From: Epiperipatus broadwayi | Taxonomy: Eukaryota; Onychophora; Udeonychophora; Euonychophora; Peripatidae | NCBI GenBank assembly: GCA_028023455.1 | Contig: JAQFVV010006305.1 | Location: forward strand, 549,001-613,000 | Direction: 5' to 3' | DNA length: 64,000 bases | In this document: piece by piece, positions 11,693 through 24,665 of the stretch | Layout: the number at the start of each line of letters is the position of its first letter | Numbering within the stretch: position 1 is the stretch's first letter | The notes under the pieces: model-generated | The model's input: the letters and a program-made list of their open reading frames with translations, nothing else | What the model was told of the DNA's origin: nothing | The model's database searches: none | Program-made: the position numbers and the translations under genes

Positions 11693-14160
11693 ACCATCAT
11701 AACATTTTCACTAAGTTTCAAAAATCATAAAAGCTACCATGCAAACAAAAATTAAAATTATAAATTTTGGGATTAAACTCTAGATCCAGTCTGGGATAAA
11801 TTGAACTTGGTATAAAATCATACTAATAAAAAACAGATCTTATTGGTTAGTACTAAAATAGTATTGATACATTTGGTTTAAACAGTCATAAGTTAACAAA
11901 AATATATGTTTATACAAATATTATAATAATATCTTTCACTTTATTAAAAATTTTAAATTAATTTTATAATTTCCAACCATCACACTGACTTGTAGGTTTA
12001 TCGATATAAAAAAAAAAAACAGCATTTATTTATGTAGATTTCAATTGCTAATAATAAATAAAATATCAAAGAAAATGGAAATGAAAATTGTAGTTATAAA
12101 AAATAGATACTTGAGAATGAATTTCACAGAGATTTTTTTTTTTTTTCTGAATTAGAAAAATGGCAAATGGAATCATTAATCCCATCTAATGACTTTAATC
12201 AAAATTTTAAAAAGTGATCTCAAACACATAACATTTTTTTTTACATACACTTTCACCAAGATAAATATCAGATTACTTAGAATAGTGAAATATTAAAATA
12301 TTTATATTTGATTTGGATCTAAATGGTTCTTGAAATATTTTCAGGTATCTGAAGATCTTCAAGTAAACTTAGAATTTTTTTAATTAGTCAACAATTTCCA
12401 AACTATCTAATCATTGATTGATAAATAATTGTCTACTATTCTTAGCTAGAAAGTAAAACAATGGAAAGAAAATCTCTAAATCTTCATGGCTCTAGCATTG
12501 TGTCTTTTTCAGTTTTCTTTTTTGGAAAAAGTATTTTAATTGAGCTAATTTATTTGAGATTGTTTAATCTTTTACTTAATACATTGAATAATTATTAAAA
12601 TTAATATCTAAAAGATTAAATATTTTATTAACTAAATATCTAGAAATCAGGTTTTACATATTATAAAAAATATATGTTCTAGGTATTACTAAGTTATACT
12701 TTTGATACTACAGAAATAAATGAGAAAAATGAACATTTCTTTCAAATGTGCATATAACATGAAATATATTATCTAAAGAATAATGTTATTCTAATAAATG
12801 AAACACTCTCCTAGTCATCGACAATACAGTGATAAGAAGATGGTAACCACTTTCAAATTGGTTCTCTTTTATATATTAAGAAGATTATTCTGAATAACTA
12901 CAAAACCAATCTTAATTATTTATTAACAGATTGATTTTTATATAACAAAGCAAAGAATTCATTTTTATTTTTTTTAAACTTTGTAATAAATCTTTAAACG
13001 ATATATATATTTTTTCAGTGACAGCTTTTCAAGATAGTTTAATTCTTGTATGCATTTAATCATATACAAGAATTTCATTTTTATTGAATTTACTGATACA
13101 AACTATTATAACTATTATGCCACAATATTAAAGTTTAAGCCAATATAACAAAAGCTTAAATGACACATTCCAGACAAAACTTTTTTTCTTGCTAACATTG
13201 ATTAGAGTTTCGTTTGTATAGAACTTTGACCCAAAATTGTGAACCCACTTTTTGTTAATCATCTATGATTTATATATTTCTTAAATATCATAAACATTCA
13301 TACTAATGTTTTTTTAACGTATTGATTACAGACATAGCAAATATATTACCTGACTCCCAAGATAGATTTCTTGTTAGTTGACCCAAATCATTCTACGTTT
13401 CAATGTCCATTTATTTTTATTTATCTATTGAGATAAAAAAAAAAAAAGTAACTATTTATTAATTAAAATGAATAAAAATATATTTAATTTTTGATATAAA
13501 ATATATATCAATTAAAGAAATATAACACTATAATAACTAATCTTAAAAGCAAATGGACTTGATATAATTAGCACTAATTAAATAGAAAATAATGACACTG
13601 GACTTTGGGATATGAAATGATTTATACCAACTGATGAGATTTAGTTAGTGTCAAAATGCATCTTAGAAATCATTTAGATTTTTTTATGTCTGCATCCATA
13701 TGTTGAAAGAAGTAACATTAATGTTTATGTCATTTGAATAGTATACAATCTAATACATAAGTAGAAAGTTTTTTGAAGTATAAATTAAAGAAATAGTTAA
13801 ATAATAATAATTAATAGATAGATTTATTTTTTTTATAAAATTAAAAAATATATTTCTGTAAAGAAATTAATTATTTCTACTATTAAAAATGAATATTTGT
13901 GGATAGTGATATTATTCAAAGATAGCAATTATCTATGAATGCATGCCAGTAAGTGAATTAATAAATAATTTTTATAACTTCTAATAATTTTTAAGGAAAA
14001 TCTATATCATTTTTAATTAAATATGTATGATTTATGCACTGTAGATTCATATTTTACTGATCACAATAAAAAAAAAACTCGTCCATTACCACCATATCCT
14101 AAATAAAAATGCTTATGCTAATTATAATCAGAATTATGATATATAAAGGAAAGTATAATT

Positions 14161-14290
14161 GAGTATTGCATGGCATAGTAGTTAACTCATCTGCTTATTA
14201 TGACTTAAAGTTTTGAATCTAAGTGAAACTTGAACTGAGGATTTACAAGCAAGTTTATGATTATTTTTTTTAGTAACAACCTGTGAACAA
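14161..14290 (+). mobile_element. tRNA-derived SINE fragment, plus orientation
   Basis: The head 'tggcatagtagttaactcat' looks like tRNA box A. A box-B-like 'agttttgaatctaag' follows about 45 bp later. It differs from the minus-strand family at 24.3 kb, so it may be a second tRNA-derived family. Confidence 0.4.
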
Positions 14291-15368
14291 GTCATCCAAT
14301 TATTGATTCAAAAATTAATATATAGGTATTTTTATCTAATAAGTAAGCAGAAAAGTAACCCCCTTATTAATTTTAATTAGCCAAATGAATATAATCTTCT
14401 TCACCATTCTTTTGCAGAAGAATCTGAAGAAATAAATGCTTTGAAGTGTAATATTGTTTACCATTGATTTCTATCTGAATTGGGTATGTATTATACTATC
14501 TTGATTTAAGAATCAAAATGTATAATTAGAAACAAAAATATTCTGAAATACTTTTTAAAGCACTAAGTAAAATTTGTAAATCTTATACAAAAATCAAATA
14601 TATAATATTTTTTAAAGATTATTATTCTAAAGAAATAAAATTGTATTAGATACAATGAATAAAATTCTTCAAATAATGTTTCTAATATAGATTAGAATAT
14701 TTTTCGGGAAAATGAAATATAACTATATGTTGTAATGCAAATACTTGCAATGTATTATTTTGTTAGTAAATATGTGTTTTTAAGGTTTTTTTTTAAGAAT
14801 CATTTAAATTAATCAATTATAATGGTTACTTAATATATGTCTTAAGATAAAATAAAATTACTGTGTTATGTTACAATTTAATTTTATTACATTAAAATAG
14901 TCATTAAAGTTGCAATGAGGTAGCCTTTATTTAATAAATATGAAACTAAGATTCATTAGATGTTACATAATTGTTAGTCACTGAAATTAAATGTGTAATT
15001 CTTATGTTCATTATGGGTTGTTTTTTTCTATGATTAGACATTGCTTAAGATCTATCAAGTCATAATTTTGTATTTAATTAAATAAAAGGTGCCTTAATGG
15101 TCTATGTCATGTATAATAATAATAAGTGTCTAAATGTATGGTCTTCTATGCACCAAACTTATGATTTCTTTCAAGGAAAAGCTAATTTATTTCGTATACA
15201 TGTTATGATTATATTGTAGACTTATTACTTGCTTCATGAAAATGTTTTGGGAAATTTTCAATATAATAGTTTTTTTAATGTGTGTGTGTGTGTGTATATA
15301 TATATAAATATTTAGAGGAAGAAAATCCATATATGTGCATACATTAAAAGTATTTATTATTTTTACAG

Positions 15369-15464
15369 ATTGAAGAATTAACAGAAAAGCTTGAAGAAAC
15401 TATAAATGCTTTAACAAGACAAACACACTTATTAGAAGTTAAAGAACAATTATCATCCAATCAG
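15369..15464 (+). CDS. GOLGA1: Golgin-97-like protein, coiled-coil exon
   Basis: Thirty-two codons, phase 0 at both ends, between acceptor atttttacag and donor CAG|GTGAAT. The peptide begins IEELTEKLEETINALTRQ and ends LEVKEQLSSNQ. The a/d positions are largely Leu/Ile in classic heptads, with charged residues between, as expected for the long rod that projects a golgin from the trans-Golgi membrane. It follows an 11.5-kb intron. Exon borders are clear because the flanks drop straight into A/T-rich non-coding sequence. Confidence 0.85.
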
Positions 15465-17727
15465 GTGAATGTTAAGTGATTTAAAAAATTTAGAATATTG
15501 ATTTTTTGCATAAAATATTTATATCTTCATATTTATTAATAGTATTTAATATTTTGTTTTATATATTCATAATTTTATTTCTTTTTATGTAATACAGTTG
15601 GAAAAAATTTGATATTAATTTTATCATAAATATGAATGTTTTAATTCATTATTCATAATTTTATTAACCTTTTATTTCTTTTTACATAATACAAACTGAA
15701 AAAAATTGATATTGATTTTAAAGAATCAATATCTGAATAAACCATTATTTGTGATTAGTAAGTACATAGTATTTCTTTTTTCAGAATACTACATGATGAT
15801 CACATCTATCAATACATATTTTATTTGATTCAGTTTAATGTTTGGGAAAAGTGTATTCCAAATTCCCTTAACAATCAATATGTTAAATTGAAAACCAAAT
15901 AATTATATTTATTTTATATTAAATGACAAAACAAATGTTTAAAGCAAAGGGGAAGTCAGAAAACGCATATCAGTTTAAATGTAATATAATTAATTGTTTT
16001 ATCAGAAATTATCCCTGGAAAATGAATTATCTGAAAAGTCTTTTTCTAATTAATTAAAGTTTACATTATCTTGGTACACTTTAGTGGCTTACCAAAATGA
16101 GTAGGATGTTTTCTATTGAAAACTCTAAATATAATAGTCTTACTAGTTCCAATTAATTAATCAAACTAAAATGTTTGTTTGGTTTTTTTCTCAATTAGGA
16201 ATCAAGGTACATCTCTTGTTTGATTTCACTGTTGTCATTACTGCATTAAGTATATAGGACAATATTTTAAATTATAATGGCTGAATAAGTACATTGCTTA
16301 CATGTGTATGATATTTAGTTTTATATTAAAGATCAGAACAAAGTTTAATAATTTAACTTATTAACTTATTTGTAAAATTGAAGATCTCATAGTATTTTGT
16401 GAATTTGACAATTAAATTTGATTGTGTGATACTGTTCTCAGAGAGAATTACAATTGTTTGCTGAAAGAATAATGAATGAAACTAAAAACTCTATTTTTTT
16501 TTTTTATTGCACAAACCATAAACAAAAGATAAAGTTTTCCTAGAATATGTACAGATATTATTAAAAAATGATGTAAAGTTTATGTGCATTCACTAGCTTT
16601 TTTGCAAGAAATAAACAAAATTGAAGAAAATGCTGGACCTAGTATTTTCATCTATTAATGAAATAGTTGAATTAAATGTAAAATTTGTGAAACTCGTATT
16701 TCTCTTTTATAAAAATAAAATTCAAATACTTTAAAATGTATAACAGTTAGAATTTTACAGTGATTATTAAAAACAGCCTCAAAGTTTCCAAAAAAAAAAT
16801 TAACGTTTCATTGGCAATTTAAACTAAAGCTATTGTCACTTTATAGAACTTAATCATTATTTTAATATAATACTTGTAGAACATTTGATTCATCAAGATT
16901 AGTACATATAATAAGGAAATTATAACGAAATCTTTTAAAGTGAGATCTTACTTCTGTAGCACTTGAAATCACAAGTAAATTATGTAATATCATATTGAAT
17001 ATTATTCATCTATTACTATTGTTATTATTATTTTGATGAATAGATAACCTATATTTTTTCTGTGAAAGAATTTTTTTTTATATATTTTTAAGTAAATTTT
17101 TAGGACATTATAAATATTATCCTATTACAATTTGTTTATTTTTAATATATGTTATTCTATTTATAATGCTAGATTTTGATATGGCATATTTTTAAGTTTG
17201 AGATATCCATTTATTGTTATTATTGCCCCCCCCCCCATTTCCTTTAGATTGTTTTTTTTTCCTTCTATCAAGAAAAAGTTTTTTTCACCCTAATGTAGAG
17301 TAATTTAAGTAAATTTTGAATAATCAATGGACATCAGATAGTATGGTTTGTTTTCATCAGTGAGGATTAAGAATTAGAATTGGAATGAATATATTTATGC
17401 ATCTAGAAACCATCCTTTAATTATTTCTTATACTATTCAAGTTCATAGTCTGAAATTCAAACAATCCTAAAATTTTTTAATGCACACATAAGTTCATTAA
17501 ATTCCAATTTTAGATATTAATTTTCACTGATGAAGGAAAAAACCAGAAATCCATGTGAAGATGGGAATATTAATGCACCAAATCATCTGTGTATCCATTG
17601 ATTATCCAAATTAACATTCTAGAATAGGGTAAAGAAAAGTGACCTTGGAAGGATCTGAAAAAATCGTGCTATTGTTGTTGATATTATCTTCTATAACATG
17701 CTACTGTTGTTTTCTTTTTTAATATAG
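15465..17727. other. GOLGA1: Intron DNA, no gene
   Basis: A 2.3-kb AT-rich intron. A 'ttattcataattttat' phrase repeats near 15555-15580 and 15648-15663. A C-run lies at 17226-17236. I see no further feature. Confidence 0.5.
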
Positions 17728-17880
17728 GAAAGTGAATGGATTTCTAAATTAAATAATGAAAAGGAAGAATTTAATATTATTCAGTTGCAGCTTGAAATGC
17801 ATATTGTTAATTTAGAAAAACAGGTTGCAGTTCAAGAATCCAAATTTAAGGAAGAGGCAGCTTTATTAGGAAAAAAAGTT
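17728..17880 (+). CDS. GOLGA1: Golgin-97-like protein, coiled-coil exon
   Basis: Fifty-one codons in phase 0, between acceptor ttttttaatatag and donor GTTAAGTA at 17881. The donor is a non-preferred but acceptable GTTAAG. The peptide runs ESEWISKLNNEKEEFNI, QLQLEMHIVNLEKQ, ESKFKEEAALLGKKV. It is continuous coiled coil with dense Glu/Lys and regular Leu/Ile/Val. An alternative donor three bases upstream (GTTGTT) would remove one residue without changing frame. Confidence 0.85.
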
Positions 17881-20800
17881 GTTAAGTATTTGTTTTGTTT
17901 TTCTTTTAAATATATATATTAATTTAAAATTAATTTAATATGGAAATTTCGTTTCCAATATTTTAATTGTTTGTTGTTGTTTTTTTATACATTTAATAAT
18001 ATGCTTATTTTTCAATAGAGAATTGGTTTGTATCTATATTGCAGTTTGTATGTATGTTAAATTCACTAAGTGATAGAGTATTACAATCAAATGATAACAC
18101 TTAATTATTGTTGGTGATAATCAACCATTGCTTGATTTATATATACCAATTTCTACTATGATTTTTGAAATATTTGAAAATGAACCTTTCAATCTGTTAA
18201 AAAATATTTTGTAACAATATGTTTTGACTTTTTCTTTACATTATTGAAAAAATAAGGATAAAATCTTATTTTAAAAACAGAAATTAAAAAAAAAGTTAAT
18301 CATCTCTAGTCTAATGAATGATTAATAAAAATTAATTGATATTACAGATGTAATTTAATTTTGGCAACTTATTTTAATATTAACGAATAAAACTTTTTTT
18401 GCATAAAAAAAGTAATGGATACTAAGTTCTTTTTCCTTAAGGGAGGTTGGAATTTACTTTGCAGAAGTTTACTATAACCAAATATTAAAGCTTGATTTAT
18501 GTTGATGATAGATTTATTTTTGTATATCCAATTCAGAGCTACGTCATAAAATAAAGAAACATTGCCATGTATTAAAAAATTGTTAAAATGGTTAAGTTAG
18601 AAATTAAGTAAATAAATATTAAATATTGATTTTGTGAAATTAATTATTTTGCAGTTCATGATGCAAAGAAAGTTTTTGTATATTATTATGGAAATAACAT
18701 TATGTAAAAATATTATCCAGGAATTCATATTAATTACTGGTTTTTTTTTAATCTAGAATTTTATGAAATTATTAAAGTTTTGAAAATAGTGTTCTTTCCC
18801 ATAGTGATAAAAAAAAAATTTTATTTTCTACATTATATTGATTATTAAAATTGTTGATATTAATTCATTGTAATATTAAATAAGTTTGTGTCAAATTCTA
18901 AATTGAGTCAACGTTATTCATATATTATTTAAAGTGTCCTGAAATTTTGCCATCTCTAACAAAATTTTACTTATATCACAGTAAATTAACTGGAATTAGA
19001 AGCACTTATATCTGTTCCCATTTTATATGTGAGTTATATAGATAATATCATTCATATTTTTTACCATTTTGTTTAAGTATAACATCTGAATTTCTGGATT
19101 TGCAGAATGAATCAAGACATAGAGATGAAAGAATTGTTTTTAATGAAATAGTTAATGGAATATAGAAATATGTGATTTATTAATAGCAAAAGATAATTTC
19201 TCTAGTAAAAAAAAAAAAGATTATTAAGAAAATTATTATGCTCTTAGAAATTCTAAGCAAGACTTTTTAAATAGTTCAATACATTTCATTTTATGTAAAA
19301 CTAATTGCCCGTAGGAGACTTATATCCAAATGAGATGAAATATATTGACCAACCTCCAATTGTGTAATTAATGTATATAGTATAGTATTTTATATAATAC
19401 TAACAATTTAGTAAACATTATAATTTTTTTTTTTGTTTAGAGATAAATCAAGTTTTATATATATATAGTATTATAATCAATTAATGTACAATTTAAAAAT
19501 TTCTAAATCTCTGTTTATGTTATATAATTCCGAATAATTATAAAAAAGTATTTTACTTATTCTCTGCTGTTTTATTTAAGCTATCATGTCAGTCTTATTA
19601 ACAGTACTATGTTTGAAGATGTAATTGCATACTGTCTCTTAGGCAAGTGGTTGTATTAATTTATTTTAGTTCAGCAGTTTTGTGTTTGGTCAGAAAAACT
19701 AAGTAACTATATTTTAGGGATAATAAACTAAACCAAAAAAAAAATGGTACTTTTGTCACTTTTTACTAAATTGCTTTCACCTGAGCAGATAGATTGCAAT
19801 GCTTTGGTAAATATAGATGATCACATTTAAGTGATCAATTTAATATTGCAACAAAGAGTTTAAAATTGATCTAAAACTTAAAATATATGCATACTAAGTT
19901 TTCTGCCAATAACACTTGCTCGTATCATATTAATATCATTTATGTTCTTTATTATTTTTACAATGCTTCATATAATTACAACCCACTATTGACGGTCTTG
20001 ATTGCCCCAGGAATCTTCTTTAGAACTTCTACTTAGATTTGAAAAAAAGAGTAGAAGTTCTGAAGAAAGTAATAAAGAATGTAAATGATATTAATATTAT
20101 ATGGATTTAGCAATCCATTAAGAAATATAAAATTATACACTTGATCGTAATTGTTAGTAGTTTGCCGTTGTTTTATATAACTGAAGTAGCTAGATTGCTT
20201 ATGAAAAATTTTAATGTGAAAATATTTTTGAGATAATTCACTTTATTGGATGCTACAGTATTTGTATCATTATAAAAAGTTATTTTCAAATAGGATTTGT
20301 AATACTTTTGTTTCCACTTTGATTCATGCAAGATTGGATAATATGTCATCAGACACAGAGTGAACAAAATCATTGGCATTGTTGCAATTAAATACATAAT
20401 GAAAAAGATAGTCATGAAGATTTCAGAAAAAGTCACAAAAACATTGCCTTATTTAACTCCACACATAATGTGAAACTAAACATTAAACTTTCATATTTTT
20501 GTGGATGGATTCAATTCAGCTTGAGCAGTCCTGGTAGGAATCTAATGTTATCTAGTATTTGTAAAACTATCTACTTCTAATATTGAATGCTTTTGCTAAT
20601 CAACAAAATGATGAAAGAATGATTTATTGTAATCTCTTTGTTTTTATTTTAAAATATCAAACTGTAAATATTGTATGTAATAATTGAATTCCTATTTTAC
20701 AATTCATTTTGTGTTCAGTAATTACCTACTTGTAAGTGCTTTACATATCTCATCCATAAGCATTACCTGTAGTTATTCCAATTATTTTTATACCCTTTCA

Positions 20801-22910
20801 TTTGTAGAGCATAATTACTTAGTACAATGAACCTGCTATTATTTTTCTTCTAAGACAGAGCAATATTTAATGTTTTAAGAATGTCAACTGCCTTAAAAAC
20901 TCAAGAAAATTAGATTGAATTGATCTAGATCATTATTTAAATAATGTTCAACCTACATCTCGAGCTGTTTTTTTTTTTTTTTTCCTATCAATAATTGTTT
21001 TTTTAGTTTAAAAGTTATTTTATAATTTTATACACATATTTAGCATCTCCTACATCAGAAATTATTTAAATTATAAAAAGAAATATTTCCAGTACTTAAT
21101 GGGATATTTTGTAATATATTAATAATGTTAAATTTTAAATTAATCATAGAATTTTGTGAAAAGTTTTGTTTATAATCATTACTTTTTTCATTATTTCAAT
21201 TAATGTTATTAAATTTACTTCAAAGCCAATACCTATTTGAATATTTTTATTTAGGCAAATGAAAGGATTGCATTAGCACATTGCTTGTAAAGTATTCTAC
21301 CCTTCATGTATAGTGCTTTTGATTTCATTTTTTAGAATATGAATGATAAACTTTTTTTTGAAGAAGTATTTAATTTGAAAGCTTCAAAGGGCTGGTGTTA
21401 TTCTTGGATTTGTTTTTCCTTTTTAGAAAAAATCATGAATATATTTAAATATATTTTAATAATAATGACCATTAAGAGATAATGAATCCTAATAGGCACA
21501 TGTGCATTTGATTGCATTTAAGTGCTGTGAATAAATTACAAACCTGCCTGTTGCCATTGACCTAATATAGGATGATGAATATTTATGTTTTTGTGTAGTG
21601 TGGGAGAAGGAACTGGTTATGCGATTAATATTATGTTGCATCTTATCTTTGTTTTTCCAGATATTGATAATATTGGTGCATACATCTTGATGCTGATGAA
21701 TCTATCTGAGTAAAATTTGAGAAATATGGTGAATTCTGAAGTTTTCATAAAATGTCCTAATGGAATCATTGAGTTTATAATGGACAGTAGCAAAATCCAT
21801 ATTATAGTTGAAGCTAGTCCGTTTGAGACTGTTTAATTCTTCCATATTCTGCTAACCATTTTTTTTTTAAGGATAGAAATATTCATCTGAAGCTTCATTA
21901 GTTTTAGGTTGAATATCTTTTTAATTGTTTCTTCTATCTCATATTAAAGTATTTAGTCCTATAATCTATAGATCAAGTACGTCTTCTTTTGTATTGTTGC
22001 TAGGAATTACTTTTTGTATTTGTTTTTTAACTTTTAATTTGATATGATTCATCTTCAAAGTTGACAGCATTTTCAGCTAGGAACTTTTCATCTTAAAAAA
22101 AGGACAAGAGATAATGACTGCAATTAAACAACTACTTCTACCATCAAAGACAACCAATGGAACATCCCTTTTGTCATATAGAAAGAATGTATTATTATCA
22201 ATTCTTTTATTCTTTATAAGTCTTAAGCAAAAATTCAATATTTTTTTCATTCACTTCTTATTTTTTCTGTTCTCTCTGGGTTATTAATATTAAATCAATA
22301 TAGTATCTATGTTCCACTGTTCTTTTTTCATCATTGCTATGTTCCAAATAAAGATCATGATCTATATAATCAGAATTGCAGAATATGACAGAAAATGAGA
22401 GGGCATTTTATTATTTTAAACTTAAAGTTTCTTCAAATTTTCCTTCTGTCTTTCAGTATTTACTCCCTCAGTCTTGCCTAAACTAATCAATAATAAAAAA
22501 TTAATAATTTTTCATAGTGCAAAAGTCATCATCACATATAAGTAGAATTCTGACTTCCTTATCATTCATTCCATAATGAAAATGTCTATTTAAATTATTA
22601 TAAAGCTTAATGCATGCACATACACACACATATAATAGAGGTATTATAAGTGTGTTTAACCATTTTGGAGATTTTTTTTGGAAAAGCAATCTTGAATTAT
22701 TGACATTATCAAAAAAAAAAAATTGAAAAGTTTATTAAATACAGTTTGTAACATAAAATAATACAGTCTAGGAAAAAATTGAAAAATATCAAATATTGTT
22801 GTTAGAAAATGATATGAATGATTGATACTTATTAAAAAAAAAATAATACAGTTTATAATATAAAATATAATAGTACACAAATTGATTAACATTCTTTTAT
22901 ATATATTTAG
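17881..22910. other. GOLGA1: Intron DNA, no gene
   Basis: A 5-kb AT-rich intron. Apart from the fold-back at 19931-20095 I see no structured element. Two pseudo-exons were considered and rejected (19086-19163 and 21661-21712). The minus-strand 87-residue frame at 20173-20436 is hydrophobic at its N-terminus but has no supporting context. Confidence 0.45.
19931..20095. repeat. Fold-back with nested hairpin
   Basis: The outer arms 'aatatcatttatgttcttta' (from about 19933) and its complement near 20071-20095 pair almost perfectly. An inner hairpin pairs 'tctttagaacttctact' (about 20017-20033) with 'agtagaagttctgaag' (about 20050-20065). The left arm carries about 58 extra bases between outer and inner segments, which looks like an insertion into a once-symmetrical element. 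Confidence 0.65.
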
Positions 22911-23006
22911 GAAGAATTTGAAAAATGTCAAGCAGATGGTTTAGAAAAAGAAATAACATGGGAAAAACAATTATCTGAATTGGAAAGCACAATAGATCAA
23001 CAAAAG
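22911..23006 (+). CDS. GOLGA1: Golgin-97-like protein, coiled-coil exon
   Basis: Thirty-two codons, phase 0, between acceptor atatatatttag and the strong donor AAG|GTATGT. The peptide starts EEFEKCQADGLEKEITWEKQ and ends LESTIDQQK. It is coiled coil with one Cys and one Trp. It is separated from the next exon by only 88 bp, and that shared short intron strengthens both calls. Minus-strand frames overlapping here are shadows. Confidence 0.9.
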
Positions 23007-23094
23007 GTATGTTTTTGTATCGTGAAATTTAAATGCTTTTATTTATTCATTTTTTAATTAGTTCATTTGTACTAATTTTTTTTTTCCATTGTAG

Positions 23095-23184
23095 AAAGAA
23101 TTGAAAGCAAGAGAATTAGACTGTCAAAGCCTTTCAGATATTTTACAAAGGCAAGAGATTCAGATTGAAGATTTAAAAAATAAT
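23095..23184 (+). CDS. GOLGA1: Golgin-97-like protein, coiled-coil exon
   Basis: Thirty codons, phase 0, between acceptor tttccattgtag and donor AAT|GTAATT. The peptide begins KELKARELDCQSLSDILQ and ends EIQIEDLKNN. It is coiled coil continuing directly from the previous exon across an 88-bp intron (23007-23094). Confidence 0.9.
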
Positions 23185-24281
23185 GTAATTTAATCTTTTT
23201 ATCTCTAGAATTTATTTTCTTTCCTTAAATAATTATCATGTTACAGTTATTATCTTTCTATTATTGACAACTTTTAGTTGGTTCAGATATCAGTTCACAA
23301 TATTAATTTTTGTTAATGAATTATATAGTTATCAAAAAAGGGAAAAAATTTCAAATATATAAATTTATAAAAAATTAGAAAATTTTCAGGCAGGATAACC
23401 TTTTTTTGTTGTTTTTTTTTTAAAATGAAATTTAAAGATCTGCTCTCTATTCTTGTGTTATTTGTAATAAACTTGAATAATCTGACATCGCCAGGTAATA
23501 ATTCATTTAACTTCTGATCTCCGGATCTGTTTCTCATAATCATTAATTATTCAAGCTTAATTCAGATAGCACTAGCATAGAGAGGCGTCTTATTTTATCA
23601 CATATTGCCTAAACTAAATAATCAAGGGATGTAATGACATTGTAATTTATTAGTATTGAATATATTTTAAAAGTTATATAAATACTTTATGTATAATTAT
23701 TTGAACTTTAAATTGTCAGTACAGGCTGACAGTAATGGGCTCAAGAGCTAAAAGCTGTTTATTCTCTTTTCATCTGAAAAAAATAAAAAATGGAATTGTA
23801 ATGTTTAGCTTTTTTTTTTATCATTTTTTATTTAATATAGATACTTTTTTGTTATAGGAGATAAATTTGTTAGTATCTTTATTAAATTTCTTCAGTTTTC
23901 CATTGTAAACATAGGATTGAATCATCAGTAGCTAGCTATATTGTTCTCAGTTTGTGTTTGCCATAACTATATAATATGGTATCTGATCCCATTTCTTACA
24001 TTCATAAGCACAGCGTCTATGAAGTGACTTTAAGTTCCATCTAAGAAAATTTAATCCAAATAAGCATTATTATTAGATCTGAAAACAAAAAGAAATTACT
24101 TTGAAACCTCAAAAGAAGCTTATTTTTAAAACTATAAATCTTATCTGAAAGTTTTTTTTTTGGTTAAACATCCAGAAATGAAATTTTTATTTGAGGCATA
24201 TCTTAGGTTATAAAACTATATTTTCTTTAATTGTGAATCTAATTTATTTATTAATTTTTTGGGAAAAAAAAGTAAAAACAA

Positions 24282-24665
24282 ACGAATGTTTTTATTGCTT
24301 GAAAGTTCTAAGAAGTTTGAGTGCTGCAAGTCCCAAAACTGAAATCCATCTGAGAACTTTATGTTCCAGAGACTGACAATCTTCCATTGCACTAAATAAT
24401 ACAGAGCAAAAATAATTGAATGACTTTATTGCTCTAGATCAGAAATTTGAGCACCAGAAGTGCCAAATACTGCAAAATCCGATAATTTTACGCTTTGGAG
24501 TAATATTTTCCCATTGTACTAAACTACACAGGACAAAAATAATCAAATGGCTTTATTATTTGTGGATTCATAAGAAGTTGGAATATTGAAAGAATAGAAC
24601 TGGAATCAATCAGAGGATCTTATGTTCCAGTATCTGACATTCTACCACTGCACTAAACCATGCAG
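24282..24665 (-). mobile_element. Three tandem copies of a tRNA-derived SINE
   Basis: Units of about 129 bp (24282-24407, 24413-24534, 24541-24665) each run, on the minus strand, from a tRNA-like head to an A/T-rich tail. The best head (third copy) reads 'tggtttagtgcagtggtaga' (box A region), then 'agatcctctgattgattcca' (box-B-like). Tails share 'aataaagccatttgatta'-type sequence. Copies have diverged by about a quarter by eye. Tandem order suggests repeated insertion into the tail or slippage duplication. Partial translations on the plus strand (24191-24376 and 24622-24810) are shadows of these SINEs. Confidence 0.7.

Larger units (their letters stand above)
10920..15368. other. GOLGA1: Intron DNA with two SINE remnants
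   Basis: AT-rich intron with no supported exon apart from the features listed separately at 11600-11692 and 14161-14290. An acceptor-like ttcttttgcag near 14407-14417 is followed by an E/K-rich open stretch only in a phase that does not fit the flanking exons. A (TG)n/(TA)n microsatellite lies at about 15280-15306. Confidence 0.45.

Noticed and set aside
14407-14477. Acceptor-like ttcttttgcag followed by an E/K-rich open stretch
   Set aside because: The coiled-coil-like reading needs phase 1, the phase-0 reading stops after five codons, and no donor follows in frame. It is incompatible with the neighbouring phase-0 exons.
19086-19163. Possible golgin exon starting after ggatttgcag
   Set aside because: The phase-0 peptide (NESRHRDERIVFNEIVNG) is short and runs to a stop, and the only donor candidates are weak. 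No clear coiled-coil pattern.
20173-20436. 87-residue minus-strand frame with a hydrophobic N-terminal half
   Set aside because: Composition is the same as the intron background, with no motif, splice site or nearby polyadenylation signal that stands out. Much weaker than 10680-10919.
21661-21712. Possible exon after tgtttttccag
   Set aside because: Open only in a phase that does not match the flanking exons, ends in a stop, and has no donor.
22501-22931. Two minus-strand frames (62 and 91 residues)
   Set aside because: Hydrophobic low-complexity translations. One overlaps the real exon at 22911-23006 on the opposite strand.
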